Below are positions 1-9,369 of a DNA stretch of 52,805 bases, in pieces. The stretch is from assembly GCA_016744395.1 (NCBI GenBank), contig JADGEK010000027.1:1-52805 (forward strand). The letters run 5' to 3'. Made by a program: the position numbers and the translations under genes. Source of the stretch: Gammaproteobacteria bacterium (GTDB lineage Bacteria > Pseudomonadota > Gammaproteobacteria > GRL18). Below the pieces are notes generated by a model. The model was not told where the DNA came from and searched no databases. It saw only the letters and a program-made list of their open reading frames with translations. The number at the start of each line of letters is the position of its first letter. The first letter of the stretch is position 1.

Positions 1-110
1 TTATTGAAACTCTCTAGTTATAGATTATAATCCTTAATTACAACTCATTCTTAATCATGAATTTTTAGACGTTAATATTGGCCCTTCTTGTCCAAAAAAA
101 GAAGAGCAAT

Positions 111-455
111 TTAAGTTTTGGTTTCGGTGACAGATGAAGATACGATTGAAAAGTGATGCATATTTTTTTCTAGCTCTTTAATTCGACCATTAACAATATC
201 AACACCTTCATTTGCCAGCAGTTCTATTTTTTTTTCTGTGCCAAGAGCATATTGCCCAATGGTTCCATCACTACGAACAACCCTGTGACAGGGAGTATGA
301 ATTAAGTCCTCATTTTTTGCCATTGCATTACCAACCGCTCTCCAGGCCTTCGTTCCCATCGCTCTTGCAATTGCACTATAGGTTGTCACTTTGCCTTCTG
401 GTATTTGTTTGAGAAGTTCATAGCATTGCTTGTTAAAGTCCAAATTTTTATCCAT
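111..455 (-). CDS. MGMT-family DNA alkyltransferase, single-domain form
   Basis: This 114-residue protein is the C-terminal DNA-binding and methyl-acceptor domain of O6-alkylguanine-DNA alkyltransferases without the N-terminal domain. The acceptor motif PCHRVV is present with Cys56, and the arginine-finger segment RAVGNA lies at residues 39-44. Alkyltransferase-like (ATL) proteins of similar size usually carry Trp in place of this Cys, so this one may be a true suicide alkyltransferase that repairs O6-alkylguanine. The last 20 or so residues are not part of the fold. It sits upstream of nothing recognisable at the left edge and follows an ABM gene on the same strand. Confidence 0.8.
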   Translation of the reverse strand: MDKNLDFNKQCYELLKQIPEGKVTTYSAIARAMGTKAWRAVGNAMAKNEDLIHTPCHRVVRSDGTIGQYALGTEKKIELLANEGVDIVNGRIKELEKNMHHFSIVSSSVTETKT

Positions 456-478
456 TGGTCTATCTCAATAGTTTCTTT

Positions 479-826
479 TTATTTATGATGAACATTTTTA
501 CTATCGGTTGGTGCTTCATCACGTTCGAGCATTCCATAATCTCTGGAAACATTAGCCACTCTTAAACGATATTGATTGAATACACCCTGACGTCCTTTTT
601 TTTGAGCGAGACGATGTGCCTCAATATTTCGCCACTGCTCAATTGCTTTTTCATCTCGCCAAAATGATAAGGATAAGATTTTTCCTTCCTCGGCCAGGCT
701 CGAAAAACGTTCTATTGATATGAAGCCATCAATATCTTGTAAAAGTAGTTTTAGTTCAGCAGCAATATCCAGATACTCCTGTTTTCTGTCTTTGTCAGGA
801 TAGACTTCAAAGATGACAGCAATCAT
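479..826 (-). CDS. Antibiotic biosynthesis monooxygenase (ABM) domain protein
   Basis: The 115-residue protein has the dimeric alpha-beta barrel pattern of the ABM/heme-degrading monooxygenase-like family: a first strand MIAVIFEVYPD, a helix, then a segment on substrate disclosure (GFISIERFSS) and SLSFWRDEKAIEQWR. Such small proteins act as cofactor-free monooxygenases or have unknown roles. It lies between the MFS exporter and the alkyltransferase gene on the same strand, 47 bases after the exporter, so the three may be co-transcribed. The substrate cannot be inferred. Confidence 0.75.
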   Translation of the reverse strand: MIAVIFEVYPDKDRKQEYLDIAAELKLLLQDIDGFISIERFSSLAEEGKILSLSFWRDEKAIEQWRNIEAHRLAQKKGRQGVFNQYRLRVANVSRDYGMLERDEAPTDSKNVHHK

Positions 827-873
827 TGTGATTCTCCATAAATATATTTCATTTAACGATCCAATTACATTGA

Positions 874-2040
874 TTATTTTTTATCCAGTATTTTCAATAC
901 CCAAAATAAAAAACTACCCAATAACATTATGAAAGCAGCCAGATAAAGACCAGTATTATAATTACCTGCATTATGAGCCAATACGCCAGTAATTGCAGGG
1001 GCAATGATTTGTGCAATACCAAAAGAAATGGTTACTTTTCCCATCATTTTAGCGGGCCGAGTTGGGTAATAACGTCCAGCCATACTGAGTACCAAACTTA
1101 CAATGCCAATGAAAGTCCCACCAAATAAAAAAGCACCAATAAAGATCAGAATGAAATTGGGTTCTATAACTGGTAGTAATATGCCTATGGCCTGTAACAA
1201 GCTGGCACTGATGAGCGCATTAAAATCGCCAACACGACGGGCAACTAAATCCCAGAAAATACAAGCAGGTGTTGCTGCAAGTCCTAATACAATAAAGGTC
1301 CAATTACCTTTACCTGTCAGTTCTGGTATTGACTCAACAATAGCAACTATAAATGTTGCGCTTATAACATAGCCCACACCAGCACAGAAATACGCAACCA
1401 TAAGTGTACGTATAAAAGTCTTTCCAGGTGGGCTGTCAACCAGCTTATGTCCAGTCTGAGTAATGCTTGCAACATCAGGTCGCGGCATCCATGACCATGC
1501 AGGAATTAAAAAAATAAAGCCAAAAATAGAGAGCCAAAACCATTGTTCTCGCCAATTAAAATGCACACTCATTAATTCTATGATAACTGTAGTGAGCACA
1601 ATGCCCAGTCCCATACCACTAAAGTGAATACCTAATTCACTTTTGTGTCCATGACGAATTAACCAGTTCATGATCAAGCCTGAAGCCAGTATCAAACCAG
1701 CAGCCGCACATAAACCAGCAAGAAAACGAAAAATTGCCCAAAGCCAGAAGCTTTCAGTCAATCCCATGCCTGCAGTTGATATGACCGCCAGAATCAAGCC
1801 TATACGATAAAGTCGATCCTTAATCACCATATTGCTGATAAATGATGCAATAAGCGCACCACAGAGATATCCCATATAGTTGATTGAAGCTAACCAGCCG
1901 CCGCCAGAGATGCTCAGGTCAGCCTGTTGCTGCATCAGGGGTAACATTGGTGTATACGAAAATCGTGCGACACCTAGAAGTAGTATCAAGCTGAAAATAC
2001 CAGAACTTAATACTCTGATCCGTTGAGATGGAACATTCAT
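874..2040 (-). CDS. YbfB/YjiJ-type MFS transporter
   Basis: A 388-residue, very hydrophobic protein with about 12 membrane segments. The opening (RVLSSGIFSLILLLGVARFSYTP) is the hallmark of the YbfB/YjiJ group of the major facilitator superfamily, whose substrates are mostly unknown. It is transcribed divergently from a LysR regulator (99 bases apart), an arrangement that usually means the regulator controls the transporter. An ABM protein follows on the same strand. Confidence 0.8.
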   Translation of the reverse strand: MNVPSQRIRVLSSGIFSLILLLGVARFSYTPMLPLMQQQADLSISGGGWLASINYMGYLCGALIASFISNMVIKDRLYRIGLILAVISTAGMGLTESFWLWAIFRFLAGLCAAAGLILASGLIMNWLIRHGHKSELGIHFSGMGLGIVLTTVIIELMSVHFNWREQWFWLSIFGFIFLIPAWSWMPRPDVASITQTGHKLVDSPPGKTFIRTLMVAYFCAGVGYVISATFIVAIVESIPELTGKGNWTFIVLGLAATPACIFWDLVARRVGDFNALISASLLQAIGILLPVIEPNFILIFIGAFLFGGTFIGIVSLVLSMAGRYYPTRPAKMMGKVTISFGIAQIIAPAITGVLAHNAGNYNTGLYLAAFIMLLGSFLFWVLKILDKK

Positions 2041-2059
2041 AAATTGACCTTTTGAAATG

Positions 2060-2080
2060 AGTATACTGATCGTATATACT
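2060..2080. promoter_or_regulatory. Inverted repeat in divergent MFS / LysR promoter region
   Basis: AGTATA and TATACT form a perfect 6-base inverted repeat separated by 9 bases, 20 bases upstream of the MFS start and 60 bases upstream of the LysR start. Position and dyad symmetry suit a LysR-family operator in a shared intergenic region. The assignment rests on position and symmetry only. Confidence 0.35.
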
Positions 2081-2139
2081 TTTTGTTATCTGTGCAAATG
2101 ATTTAAAATGAATATTTTGTTCTCTAATGGAGATACATA

Positions 2140-2988
2140 ATGGAGTTATTGTCACTCAGAACATTTCACATGGTTGTCACAGAAGGTGGCATTCTTTCTG
2201 CTTCTCGTAAGCTCAATACTGTTCAATCGAATGTCACGGGTCGAATTAAACGTCTGGAAGAAGAGCTGGAGACTGAACTTTTCTATCGTAAAGGACGTGG
2301 TTTAGAGCTGGCTCCTTCAGGTCGATTATTATTTAAATATGCTCAACAATTATTGCAATTGGAGTCACAGGCAAATGCCGCTATGAGGCAGATTGGTGAG
2401 CATTCTGGTGAGCTAAGAATAGGGACTATGGAAACCTTTGCAGCAGTCCATTTGCCACATGTTTTAAAATCATTAATCCAGCAACATAGTGGTGTCAAGT
2501 TGCATGTAAAAACAAATACTTCTAATGCATTAATTGAACAAGTGCTTAAATACAAGCTGGATTGTGCATTTGTTGGGGGGAGTATTGAACACCCTGATTT
2601 AATAGCTCAGGAAGTGCTTCAAGTTGAATTAAAACTTGTACGCCCAAAAAATATGATTAATGAGCAATTACCATTGATCGTATTTCGTGAGGGTTGTGCC
2701 TATCGTGCCCAAGCTTTAGCCTGGCAAAAAGAATGCGGGCATTCTATTACTGGACTCATGGAATTGGGGACTCTGGAGGGCATACTTGGATGTGTTGGAG
2801 TCGGCTTAGGCTGTACACTGATGCCACAATGGGTTATAGATAAGAGTTATTATAAGACTGAGCTGGATGTCACCAGTATTGCTTCCCACTTAGCTCATAT
2901 TGCAATTGTGATGATTCAGCATAAAAATACATTACCAATGAAATCACTGGATACATTAGCTAAAGCAGCTGCATCGCTTTCTTCATAA
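2140..2988 (+). CDS. LysR-family transcriptional regulator
   Basis: 282 residues with an N-terminal winged helix-turn-helix (about residues 1-60, including GGILSASRKLNTVQSNVTGRIKRLE) and a periplasmic-binding-like effector domain. The segment VVTEGGILSASRKL...QSNV is typical of the family. It is divergent from the MFS gene and probably regulates it. The closest known subgroup by motif is that of PtrR/CynR-like regulators, but the effector is unknown. Confidence 0.9.
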   Translation: MELLSLRTFHMVVTEGGILSASRKLNTVQSNVTGRIKRLEEELETELFYRKGRGLELAPSGRLLFKYAQQLLQLESQANAAMRQIGEHSGELRIGTMETFAAVHLPHVLKSLIQQHSGVKLHVKTNTSNALIEQVLKYKLDCAFVGGSIEHPDLIAQEVLQVELKLVRPKNMINEQLPLIVFREGCAYRAQALAWQKECGHSITGLMELGTLEGILGCVGVGLGCTLMPQWVIDKSYYKTELDVTSIASHLAHIAIVMIQHKNTLPMKSLDTLAKAAASLSS

Positions 2989-3106
2989 CTTTCCCCAATA
3001 TAACGATAAAATGCACCCAGTTAAAGCTCGCGAACAATGGATATATGCCTCTAGCTGATCTCCAAAGGCAGATAATTTGTAACCATTAGGCCAATGTATG
3101 GGAAAA

Positions 3107-3724
3107 TCAACATGAGCTATCAACACTCAGTAGATAATAAGTTAATTGCCCTGCTTTTTTCTCTTTAATCACAGACCAATTTTCAGGTAATTGAGGAAGT
3201 ATTGTCTGCTTTTCTATTTCAACATAGACCAATGCCTGATCAGATAAACAGTTTGACTGCTCCAGAAGTTCACAAAACACTGAGACCAGTTGTTTATTAA
3301 ATGGCGGATCAAGAAAAACAATATCGAATGTATTTTTTGGGGGTGCTTGTAGAAAAGAAAACAAAAAGTCATTCGCATCCATTTTTATCAGTTGAGCATT
3401 TTCAACCTTGAGTAACTCCAGGTTCTGACGAATCATACGGATGGCATGAGGGTTTTTATCAATCATCACCACTTCAGCAGCATACCGGGAAAGTGCTTCC
3501 AGGCCTAAAGCACCACTGCCCGTAAAGAGATCCAGGCAACGTGCCCCTGCAATATCCGCTTGCAACCAGTTAAACAGAGTTTCACGCACTCTATCCATCG
3601 TAGGGCGCAGGCCTTCACCATCTGCAAAAGCCAGTTTTCGCCCCCGCCACTGGCCGCCAATAATCCTGAGTTGGTTACTGGCCCCTTTCCTGGATGCTTG
3701 AGACTTTATTTTTGTATTCTTCAA
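3107..3724 (-). CDS. rsmD: 16S rRNA (guanine(966)-N2)-methyltransferase RsmD
   Basis: 205 residues, normal length for RsmD, which methylates G966 of 16S rRNA using S-adenosylmethionine. Visible motifs are the N-terminal RIIGGQWRGRKL, the AdoMet site DLFTGSGALGLEALSR and the catalytic DPPF. Its start overlaps the end of the upstream M16 gene by 4 bases, so the two are translationally coupled. This neighbourhood (rsmD, M16 peptidases, ftsEX, rpoH) is common in Gammaproteobacteria. Confidence 0.93.
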   Translation of the reverse strand: MKNTKIKSQASRKGASNQLRIIGGQWRGRKLAFADGEGLRPTMDRVRETLFNWLQADIAGARCLDLFTGSGALGLEALSRYAAEVVMIDKNPHAIRMIRQNLELLKVENAQLIKMDANDFLFSFLQAPPKNTFDIVFLDPPFNKQLVSVFCELLEQSNCLSDQALVYVEIEKQTILPQLPENWSVIKEKKAGQLTYYLLSVDSSC

Positions 3725-5283
3725 GCCGATTTTTTACCTGAAGCACCGTTATCAAACGTAGCATTACGAGCGCTGTTATTGTCAACCTGATGTTGTTCAG
3801 TTTGACTTTCAGGAGTCGATTTTTCGACATCAGGCCCAACAATAATTGTGACCATTTTGTCTGGATGCACGCGTCGTTTAAAAGCTGATTGAATCTGTTC
3901 TAAGGTAATGGCTTCGATATTTGCATTGTATTGATCCAGATAATCGAGTGGTAATTCATAAAAACCAATGACTGCCAAATTTTCCACAATATCTTTATTA
4001 CTGGCCTGACGCAGTGGAAAACTGCCGGTAATATTGAGTTTCGCGTCTTCAAGCTCTTCTTTAGTCGGCCCTTTTGCAATAAATTGCTGCAGATTTTCTT
4101 CCACTAACTTAATGGCTTCATCCGTTGAACTTTGCTTGGTGGTAAAACTGAATTGATAAGGCCCCTGAGCATGCATCGGTATTAAATAGCTGCCAATACT
4201 ATAAGTCAGACCTCTTTTCACTCGGACTTCTTTCATCAAACGAGCACTAAAACCGCTGCCACCCAATATGTGATTACCCACATACAGCGCATATAAATCT
4301 ATATCTCCTCGTTTTAAAACAGGCTGCCCCATTAACACAGTGGTTTGCGTCGATGGATGATTTTCTCTGATCACAATGGCCTCTGGATTTTGACTGGCCG
4401 AGGGTAAGGGGGCGACTTTGTTACCTTCTGGCAACGCACTGGATATTTTTTCAGCATAGGCTTGAGCTTGTGCCTCGGTTAAATCACCAACAATGGCTAA
4501 TACTACATTTTTAGCCACATAGAATTGTTTATAGTAGGCCACCAGATCCTTTTGTTTGATTGACTTAAGACTCTCTCTATTGCCATCGGGTGGTGTTCCA
4601 TAGGGGTGTGCCTTATACAATGATTCATAGAAAAAACGGGAGGCTTTTTTAGAGGGCGTTTGATCGGCATAATCCAATGCCACCAACATTCTGGCGCTTT
4701 CTCGCTGCAATGCTTCTTCAGGAAAAGAAGTGGTTGATAAAATTTTAGTTAAGAGTTCAAGAGCAGTGTCACGTTGCTTCTCGTAACTTAAGGTCCGTAA
4801 ATTAACAATGGCCATATCACGATAACTGCCATTACCATACTCAACCCCCAGAGAAGCAAATTGTTCTGCAATCTGGTTAGCACTCAATTCTGGAGTCCCT
4901 TCAAAAATTAAACCATTGGTTAATTTAGCCAGTCCCGCTAACACTTCACCATTGTCTGATTTGAAACTGCCATCTCTCGCTGCACCTGCATCAAAGATCA
5001 GCCTAAAATCAATCATGGGCAAACTTTCTGCTTGTTGATAAAGCACCTTCATGCCATTACGGGTATACCACTGAGTTATTTTTCCAACCTTAACTCTTTG
5101 CTGAATGCTTTCATGAAGTGCTTTTGCAACACTCTCTTTTGACAGAGACTCGACACTTTTTTCGTTCAGTGTTTCACTCGCATGGCTCAGCGAAAAGGTG
5201 AGCAATGACAGAATGACCAAAATAGGCCGATGAATGCTGGTTCGTTTAATTATTTTTTTCATATGAATTGTTCTATTTGCCAT
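3721..5283 (-). CDS. M16-family peptidase-like protein without zinc motif
   Basis: A 520-residue insulinase/processing-peptidase homologue with a signal-like N-terminus (ILSLLTFSLSHA), so likely periplasmic. The HxxEH zinc motif expected in the first domain is absent; the corresponding stretch reads LAKLTNGLIFEGT. Such inactive M16 subunits usually pair with an active one, here the gene 4 bases upstream, as in mitochondrial processing peptidase alpha/beta. The second M16 domain (MKEVRVKRGLTYSIGSYL) is intact. The C-terminal tail of about 35 residues is polar and low complexity. An alternative start at residue 8 is possible. Confidence 0.87.
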   Translation of the reverse strand: MANRTIHMKKIIKRTSIHRPILVILSLLTFSLSHASETLNEKSVESLSKESVAKALHESIQQRVKVGKITQWYTRNGMKVLYQQAESLPMIDFRLIFDAGAARDGSFKSDNGEVLAGLAKLTNGLIFEGTPELSANQIAEQFASLGVEYGNGSYRDMAIVNLRTLSYEKQRDTALELLTKILSTTSFPEEALQRESARMLVALDYADQTPSKKASRFFYESLYKAHPYGTPPDGNRESLKSIKQKDLVAYYKQFYVAKNVVLAIVGDLTEAQAQAYAEKISSALPEGNKVAPLPSASQNPEAIVIRENHPSTQTTVLMGQPVLKRGDIDLYALYVGNHILGGSGFSARLMKEVRVKRGLTYSIGSYLIPMHAQGPYQFSFTTKQSSTDEAIKLVEENLQQFIAKGPTKEELEDAKLNITGSFPLRQASNKDIVENLAVIGFYELPLDYLDQYNANIEAITLEQIQSAFKRRVHPDKMVTIIVGPDVEKSTPESQTEQHQVDNNSARNATFDNGASGKKSA

Positions 5284-5287
5284 TCTC

Positions 5288-6760
5288 TTAATTTACCTTT
5301 CCCAATTGCTGTTTTATTTCTTTTTTCGACTCACCTTCTGCCTTTATAATCGGGATAAGAGTCGCTACAGTCAAAGTCTGAGGAACAAAATATTTCTGAG
5401 CAACTTTTTGTATTTGCTCTGCTGTCACAGCCTGGATTTTCTCTACATATTGACGGTCTTTTTTCCAGCCAATGCCCACTGTTTCTGCGATGCCTATTTT
5501 CATGCCCTGATAAAACATCGAGTCCTGCTCATAAACTGCAGAAGAAATTACCTGTGCTTTCACTCGATTTAGTTCATCATCTGATATTAAATTGTTTTTG
5601 ATATCATCCAGCTCACCTAACAGTGCGACTTCCAATTGTGCGGTTGTCATACCTGTGACAGGGATACCATCCAATAAAAATAAGGTTTGAACTCTGGCAT
5701 CTAAGGAGTAACCTGCACCTGCTGAAGTGGCAATTTTACTGCCTCGAACCAGATTTTTACTGAAGCGAGAACTGTCCCCACCATCCAGTATTCCAGACAA
5801 TAAATCCAGTGCATAGGGCTCCCACTTCTCCGTTGCCGTGTTGATAACAGGTACTTTATAGCCCATGATCATATAGGGCAGTTTGGCTTCCAATTTCATC
5901 TCAATTCGCTTGCCGCCTTTTTGCTTTCGTTCAACACGAGGCTTCAGATCAGCAATTTTGAAAGGCTTTAATGAACCAAAATAATCTTCTGCTAACTTAA
6001 AAACCGCTTCTGGCTGCACATCACCCACAACTACAACGGTTGCATTATTCGGCGCATAATAGCGTTGGTACCAGACATTTAAATCATCGACAGTCATATT
6101 TTTCAAATCATCCATCCAACCAATTATTGGATTGTGATAACCACTATTATCAAAGGCCGTGGCATAAAATTGCTCATAGGTCAGCGATTGCGGTTTATCA
6201 TCAGTACGCCAGCGGCGCTCTTCCATCACCACCATAATTTCTTTATCAAATTCAGCTTTAGGCAGTAATAAGCCCCTCATCCTATCTGCTTCCAGTTCAA
6301 AACTGACATGCAAACGACTCTTTTCTAATTTTTGGTAATAGGCGGTATAGTCTTTGGAAGTAAAAGCATTATCTTCGCCGCCATTTCGAGAGATAATTTT
6401 ATTGAATTCGCCTGTTGGGTATTTTTTAGTGCCCTTGAACATCATATGCTCAAGAACATGGGACACTCCTGTAGTCCCTCCACTTTCATAGCTGGAGCCC
6501 ACTTTGTACCAGACCTGTGAAATCACAACAGGTGCACGATGGTCTGGCTTAACAATGATTTTTAAGCCATTCTCAAGTGTCATTTCTTTAATATCAGTAT
6601 CAACCTGGGAGGACTCTTCATTGGCAAAAACAGTTTGTCCCATTACCAGTACGACTAAAGCACTGACGATGCGATGACTGATCTTTCCAAAACTCTTATT
6701 TCCAAAAAAATTCATTTTAATCGGTTTAAATGCTTTGTTCCGTACTGTTTTGCCTATCAT
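5288..6760 (-). CDS. Zinc-dependent M16-family peptidase
   Basis: 490 residues. The inverted zinc motif HVLEHMMFKGT (HxxEH) is present, with the downstream glutamate region typical of M16B proteases. A hydrophobic stretch (IVSALVVLVMGQTVFA) near residues 31-46 looks like a signal peptide, placing it in the periplasm. It is the likely active partner of the zinc-less M16 gene 4 bases downstream. The start is supported by AGGAAGAG about 10 bases upstream; a start at Met16 would give a shorter, more conventional signal peptide. Confidence 0.88.
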   Translation of the reverse strand: MIGKTVRNKAFKPIKMNFFGNKSFGKISHRIVSALVVLVMGQTVFANEESSQVDTDIKEMTLENGLKIIVKPDHRAPVVISQVWYKVGSSYESGGTTGVSHVLEHMMFKGTKKYPTGEFNKIISRNGGEDNAFTSKDYTAYYQKLEKSRLHVSFELEADRMRGLLLPKAEFDKEIMVVMEERRWRTDDKPQSLTYEQFYATAFDNSGYHNPIIGWMDDLKNMTVDDLNVWYQRYYAPNNATVVVVGDVQPEAVFKLAEDYFGSLKPFKIADLKPRVERKQKGGKRIEMKLEAKLPYMIMGYKVPVINTATEKWEPYALDLLSGILDGGDSSRFSKNLVRGSKIATSAGAGYSLDARVQTLFLLDGIPVTGMTTAQLEVALLGELDDIKNNLISDDELNRVKAQVISSAVYEQDSMFYQGMKIGIAETVGIGWKKDRQYVEKIQAVTAEQIQKVAQKYFVPQTLTVATLIPIIKAEGESKKEIKQQLGKVN

Positions 6761-7155
6761 TAAGGGTTTCTCTTCCTATTACTTCGTCACTGAAATTAAA
6801 ATTATTGGTATATTTGTATAAAAACTAGGATAATATGAAGCTATTTTACTTTAATGTCCATCATTAAACACAGAACATTGAGTTTAATAAATTATTCCAG
6901 GCCTAAGCCTTTTGAAATCAGCCTTTAGTCACATATTGAGATAAAAAGTATCACCCATACTATAGTTTAGTTTTATAATGCGTAATAAAGAGACCAACGA
7001 GAAGCAAAACAGTTCCACTGATTTGCTTGATTCATCTGAGCAAAAGAATTTATCAGTGAACTCTTAAGTCAGGTTGCAAGCTCTAAGTAAGTAAGCATCC
7101 ATCAATACGTCTAAGAAAATAATTAATTTACAATAATAATAACATTGGTTTTTCT
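6761..7155. other. Divergent intergenic region lacking ftsY
   Basis: This 395-base gap separates the M16 genes (minus) from ftsE (plus). In many Gammaproteobacteria ftsY occupies this place. Only a 29-codon polar ORF (6978-7067, plus) is seen; it has no recognisable homology. A TATAAT hexamer at 6973-6978 could be a -10 element. No RNA gene is evident. Confidence 0.5.
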
Positions 7156-7821
7156 ATGATTTTGTTTGATCAAGTGAGCAAGCGATACAAAGGCGGAAAT
7201 GAAGCACTCAGCCAGGTAAATTTCCATCTCCATCAAGGTGAAATGGCTTTTTTAACAGGGCATTCTGGTGCTGGAAAAAGTACCCTGCTCAAACTTATCG
7301 CTTTGATTGAACGTGCTTCCACGGGCAATGTCATTATTGGTGGAAAAAATCTAAATAAAGTCAGTCGCCACACTCTCCCCTATTTGCGCCGAAATATGGG
7401 CATTATATTTCAGGACTATCAGCTGCTTTATGACAGAACGGTCTTTGATAATGTCGCGTTGCCTCTCATCATTAGTGGCTTTTCATCACGAGAAGTCAAA
7501 AAACGAGTCCACGCCGCATTAGACAAAGTGGGCTTATTACGCTTTGAAAAAAAGTATCCCATCACCTTGTCTGGTGGCGAGCAACAAAGAGTGAGTATTG
7601 CTCGCGCAGTGGTGAATAAACCCGCTCTTTTATTGGCAGATGAACCAACAGGCAATCTGGATCCTGAACTCTCCCGTGAAATTATGAATTTATTTATGGC
7701 CTTTAATCAGGTCGGTGTGACCGTACTCATTGCAACCCATGATATTCCTCTGATCAACCAGCTCAACAAACGTATTATTCAATTGAGCCATGGACAGCTA
7801 TTAGCGGAGGGAGAGTCATAA
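7156..7821 (+). CDS. ftsE: Cell division ATP-binding protein FtsE
   Basis: 221 residues, the usual FtsE length. Walker A is GHSGAGKST (residues 35-43), the ABC signature LSGGEQQR and Walker B ALLLADEPTG follow in order. FtsE is the cytoplasmic ATPase of the FtsEX complex that activates peptidoglycan hydrolases at the division septum. It overlaps ftsX by one base, so the two are co-translated. Confidence 0.96.
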   Translation: MILFDQVSKRYKGGNEALSQVNFHLHQGEMAFLTGHSGAGKSTLLKLIALIERASTGNVIIGGKNLNKVSRHTLPYLRRNMGIIFQDYQLLYDRTVFDNVALPLIISGFSSREVKKRVHAALDKVGLLRFEKKYPITLSGGEQQRVSIARAVVNKPALLLADEPTGNLDPELSREIMNLFMAFNQVGVTVLIATHDIPLINQLNKRIIQLSHGQLLAEGES

Positions 7822-8810
7822 TGGTGAAGAGTAATGCAACTGAAGTCAGCTCTGTGCAATTGCGACAGTTAAAACCCAGCTTTTCTTCCCGCTTTAAAGA
7901 GTTTTTTGTCCGCCATCTGCAAGTTTTTTTCTACTCTCTGGGCTTGTTAAGCCGTACTCCATTTTCAACTCTAATGACCGCTTCTGCATTGGGTATTGCA
8001 TTAGCACTACCGACGGGACTCTATGTTATTTTAGATCATGCCAGTCAATTATCAGGGGATATCAATAGCATTAATCAAATCTCCCTTTTTATGAAAAAAG
8101 GACTCTCTGAAGCTAATATTCAAACAATTAAAAAGAAATTAGAAAGCTACCCTGAAATCACTCAGGTCAAGCACGTCAATCGTGACGCAGCACTTCAGGA
8201 GTTTCAGGATAATTCAGGTTTTGGTGATGCCTTAAAAGCTCTAAAAGATAACCCATTACCTGACTTATTAATTGTTTATCCCAGCATCACTCATAATAAT
8301 CCACAGCAGATTAATGCTTTATTAGGCGAACTTAAGAAAATCAAGCAAGTTGCTCTGGTGCAATTAGACATTCAGTGGTTGCAACGACTCTATGCCATTT
8401 TGCATATCGGCCAAAGGGGGGTCCTTATCATTGGCTTTTTACTCGCCTTGGGGGTATTACTCATAGTCGGAAATACCATACGACTGGCCATTGAGAATCG
8501 CCGCAGCGAAATTGTGGTGATGAAATTGATCGGTGGCACAAACAGCTTTATTCGACGTCCCTTTTTATACACTGGCTTCTGGTATGGATTGCTGGGCAGC
8601 TTTATTGCTATATTGCTGGTCAATATTTCCCTGATTATTATTAATGATCCCCTGGCCCATTTATCATCACTTTATGACAGTAATTTATTTTCTTTAGGGC
8701 TTATGGGTGTGAATATTAGTGCCACTTTGCTGCTATCAGGTTGTTTTCTAGGCCTTCTCGGCGCAAGATTAGCAGTCGGAAAACATCTTAAGGATATTGA
8801 GCCCAAATAA
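7821..8810 (+). CDS. ftsX: Cell division membrane protein FtsX
   Basis: 329 residues with an N-terminal cytoplasmic region, a first membrane segment, a periplasmic loop (about residues 75-185) and three C-terminal membrane segments, the standard FtsX layout. The motif IENRRSEIVVMKLIGGTNSFIRRPFLYTG is diagnostic of the family. It forms the membrane half of FtsEX, transmitting ATP hydrolysis to periplasmic amidase activators. Confidence 0.95.
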   Translation: MVKSNATEVSSVQLRQLKPSFSSRFKEFFVRHLQVFFYSLGLLSRTPFSTLMTASALGIALALPTGLYVILDHASQLSGDINSINQISLFMKKGLSEANIQTIKKKLESYPEITQVKHVNRDAALQEFQDNSGFGDALKALKDNPLPDLLIVYPSITHNNPQQINALLGELKKIKQVALVQLDIQWLQRLYAILHIGQRGVLIIGFLLALGVLLIVGNTIRLAIENRRSEIVVMKLIGGTNSFIRRPFLYTGFWYGLLGSFIAILLVNISLIIINDPLAHLSSLYDSNLFSLGLMGVNISATLLLSGCFLGLLGARLAVGKHLKDIEPK

Positions 8811-8811
8811 T

Positions 8812-8991
8812 TTATTCCTGCTTAGAAGAATTATCTATCACCGTATTGTCTTTTTTTTCCTGACTTCTTGAATACAGATAGACGATCAGATTTTTTGATA
8901 AGAACATCACCGCCATAAAACACAGACCAATTAAAAAACCAAGCCATGGTTTTTCCTGCAGGATAGTGATAAACCATAGTGAATTCCCCAT
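8812..8991 (-). CDS. Small single-span membrane protein (59 residues)
   Basis: An ORF of 59 codons, convergent with ftsX and ending one base after it. The protein starts MGNSLWFITILQEKPWLG, continues into a hydrophobic span (about residues 17-40) and ends in a charged tail SRSQEKKDNTVIDNSSKQE. The layout (short N-terminus, one membrane helix, polar tail) is reminiscent of DUF3149-type small proteins, but the match is by eye and weak. A perfect 9-base hairpin (9020-9041) lies just upstream of its start. Function unknown. Confidence 0.5.
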   Translation of the reverse strand: MGNSLWFITILQEKPWLGFLIGLCFMAVMFLSKNLIVYLYSRSQEKKDNTVIDNSSKQE

Positions 8992-9019
8992 AATATTACC
9001 CCTTAAATTTATTTAGGAC

Positions 9020-9041
9020 TTATGGAAACCCATTTCCATAA
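9020..9041. repeat. Perfect 9-base hairpin upstream of small ORF
   Basis: TTATGGAAA and TTTCCATAA pair perfectly around a 4-base loop. It is 29 bases upstream of the minus-strand small ORF. No T-run follows on either strand, so it is not an obvious terminator. Confidence 0.4.
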
Positions 9042-9303
9042 AGCCGTTGGCTCAGAGCTTGAACTTTTTCCATTTTTCCAAGTGAAGCCATGCCCCTATT
9101 ATTAAAGTGCTTATGATATTCACTTCACTCATTCTATTCCGTAATAAATATCACATAAAGAAGACAACGTTCTTTTTTTAGTCATCAATAGTGATAATCC
9201 ACCCGCTCCAGTATTGATTCACCACAATCATTCCCTAGCATTTTACTTGGTTATATTTTTCTGCTATTCTCGGTGTTCTAAAAAATCATTTATTAATATT
9301 TTA

Positions 9304-9332
9304 CCTTATTCTGATGTATATCCCGAATAAGG
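9304..9332. repeat. Inverted repeat upstream of rpoH
   Basis: CCTTATTC and GAATAAGG pair perfectly across 13 bases, about 40 bases upstream of the CIRCE element. It could be an operator or a transcript hairpin. The rest of 8992-9369 holds no gene that I can support. Confidence 0.35.
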
Positions 9333-9369
9333 GTGAGAAATCATTAAATAAATTGAACTTTATGAAGAA

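Noticed and set aside
6978-7067. 29-codon polar ORF in the gap before ftsE
   Set aside because: Too short, no ribosome site or homology; noted only because ftsY is missing here.
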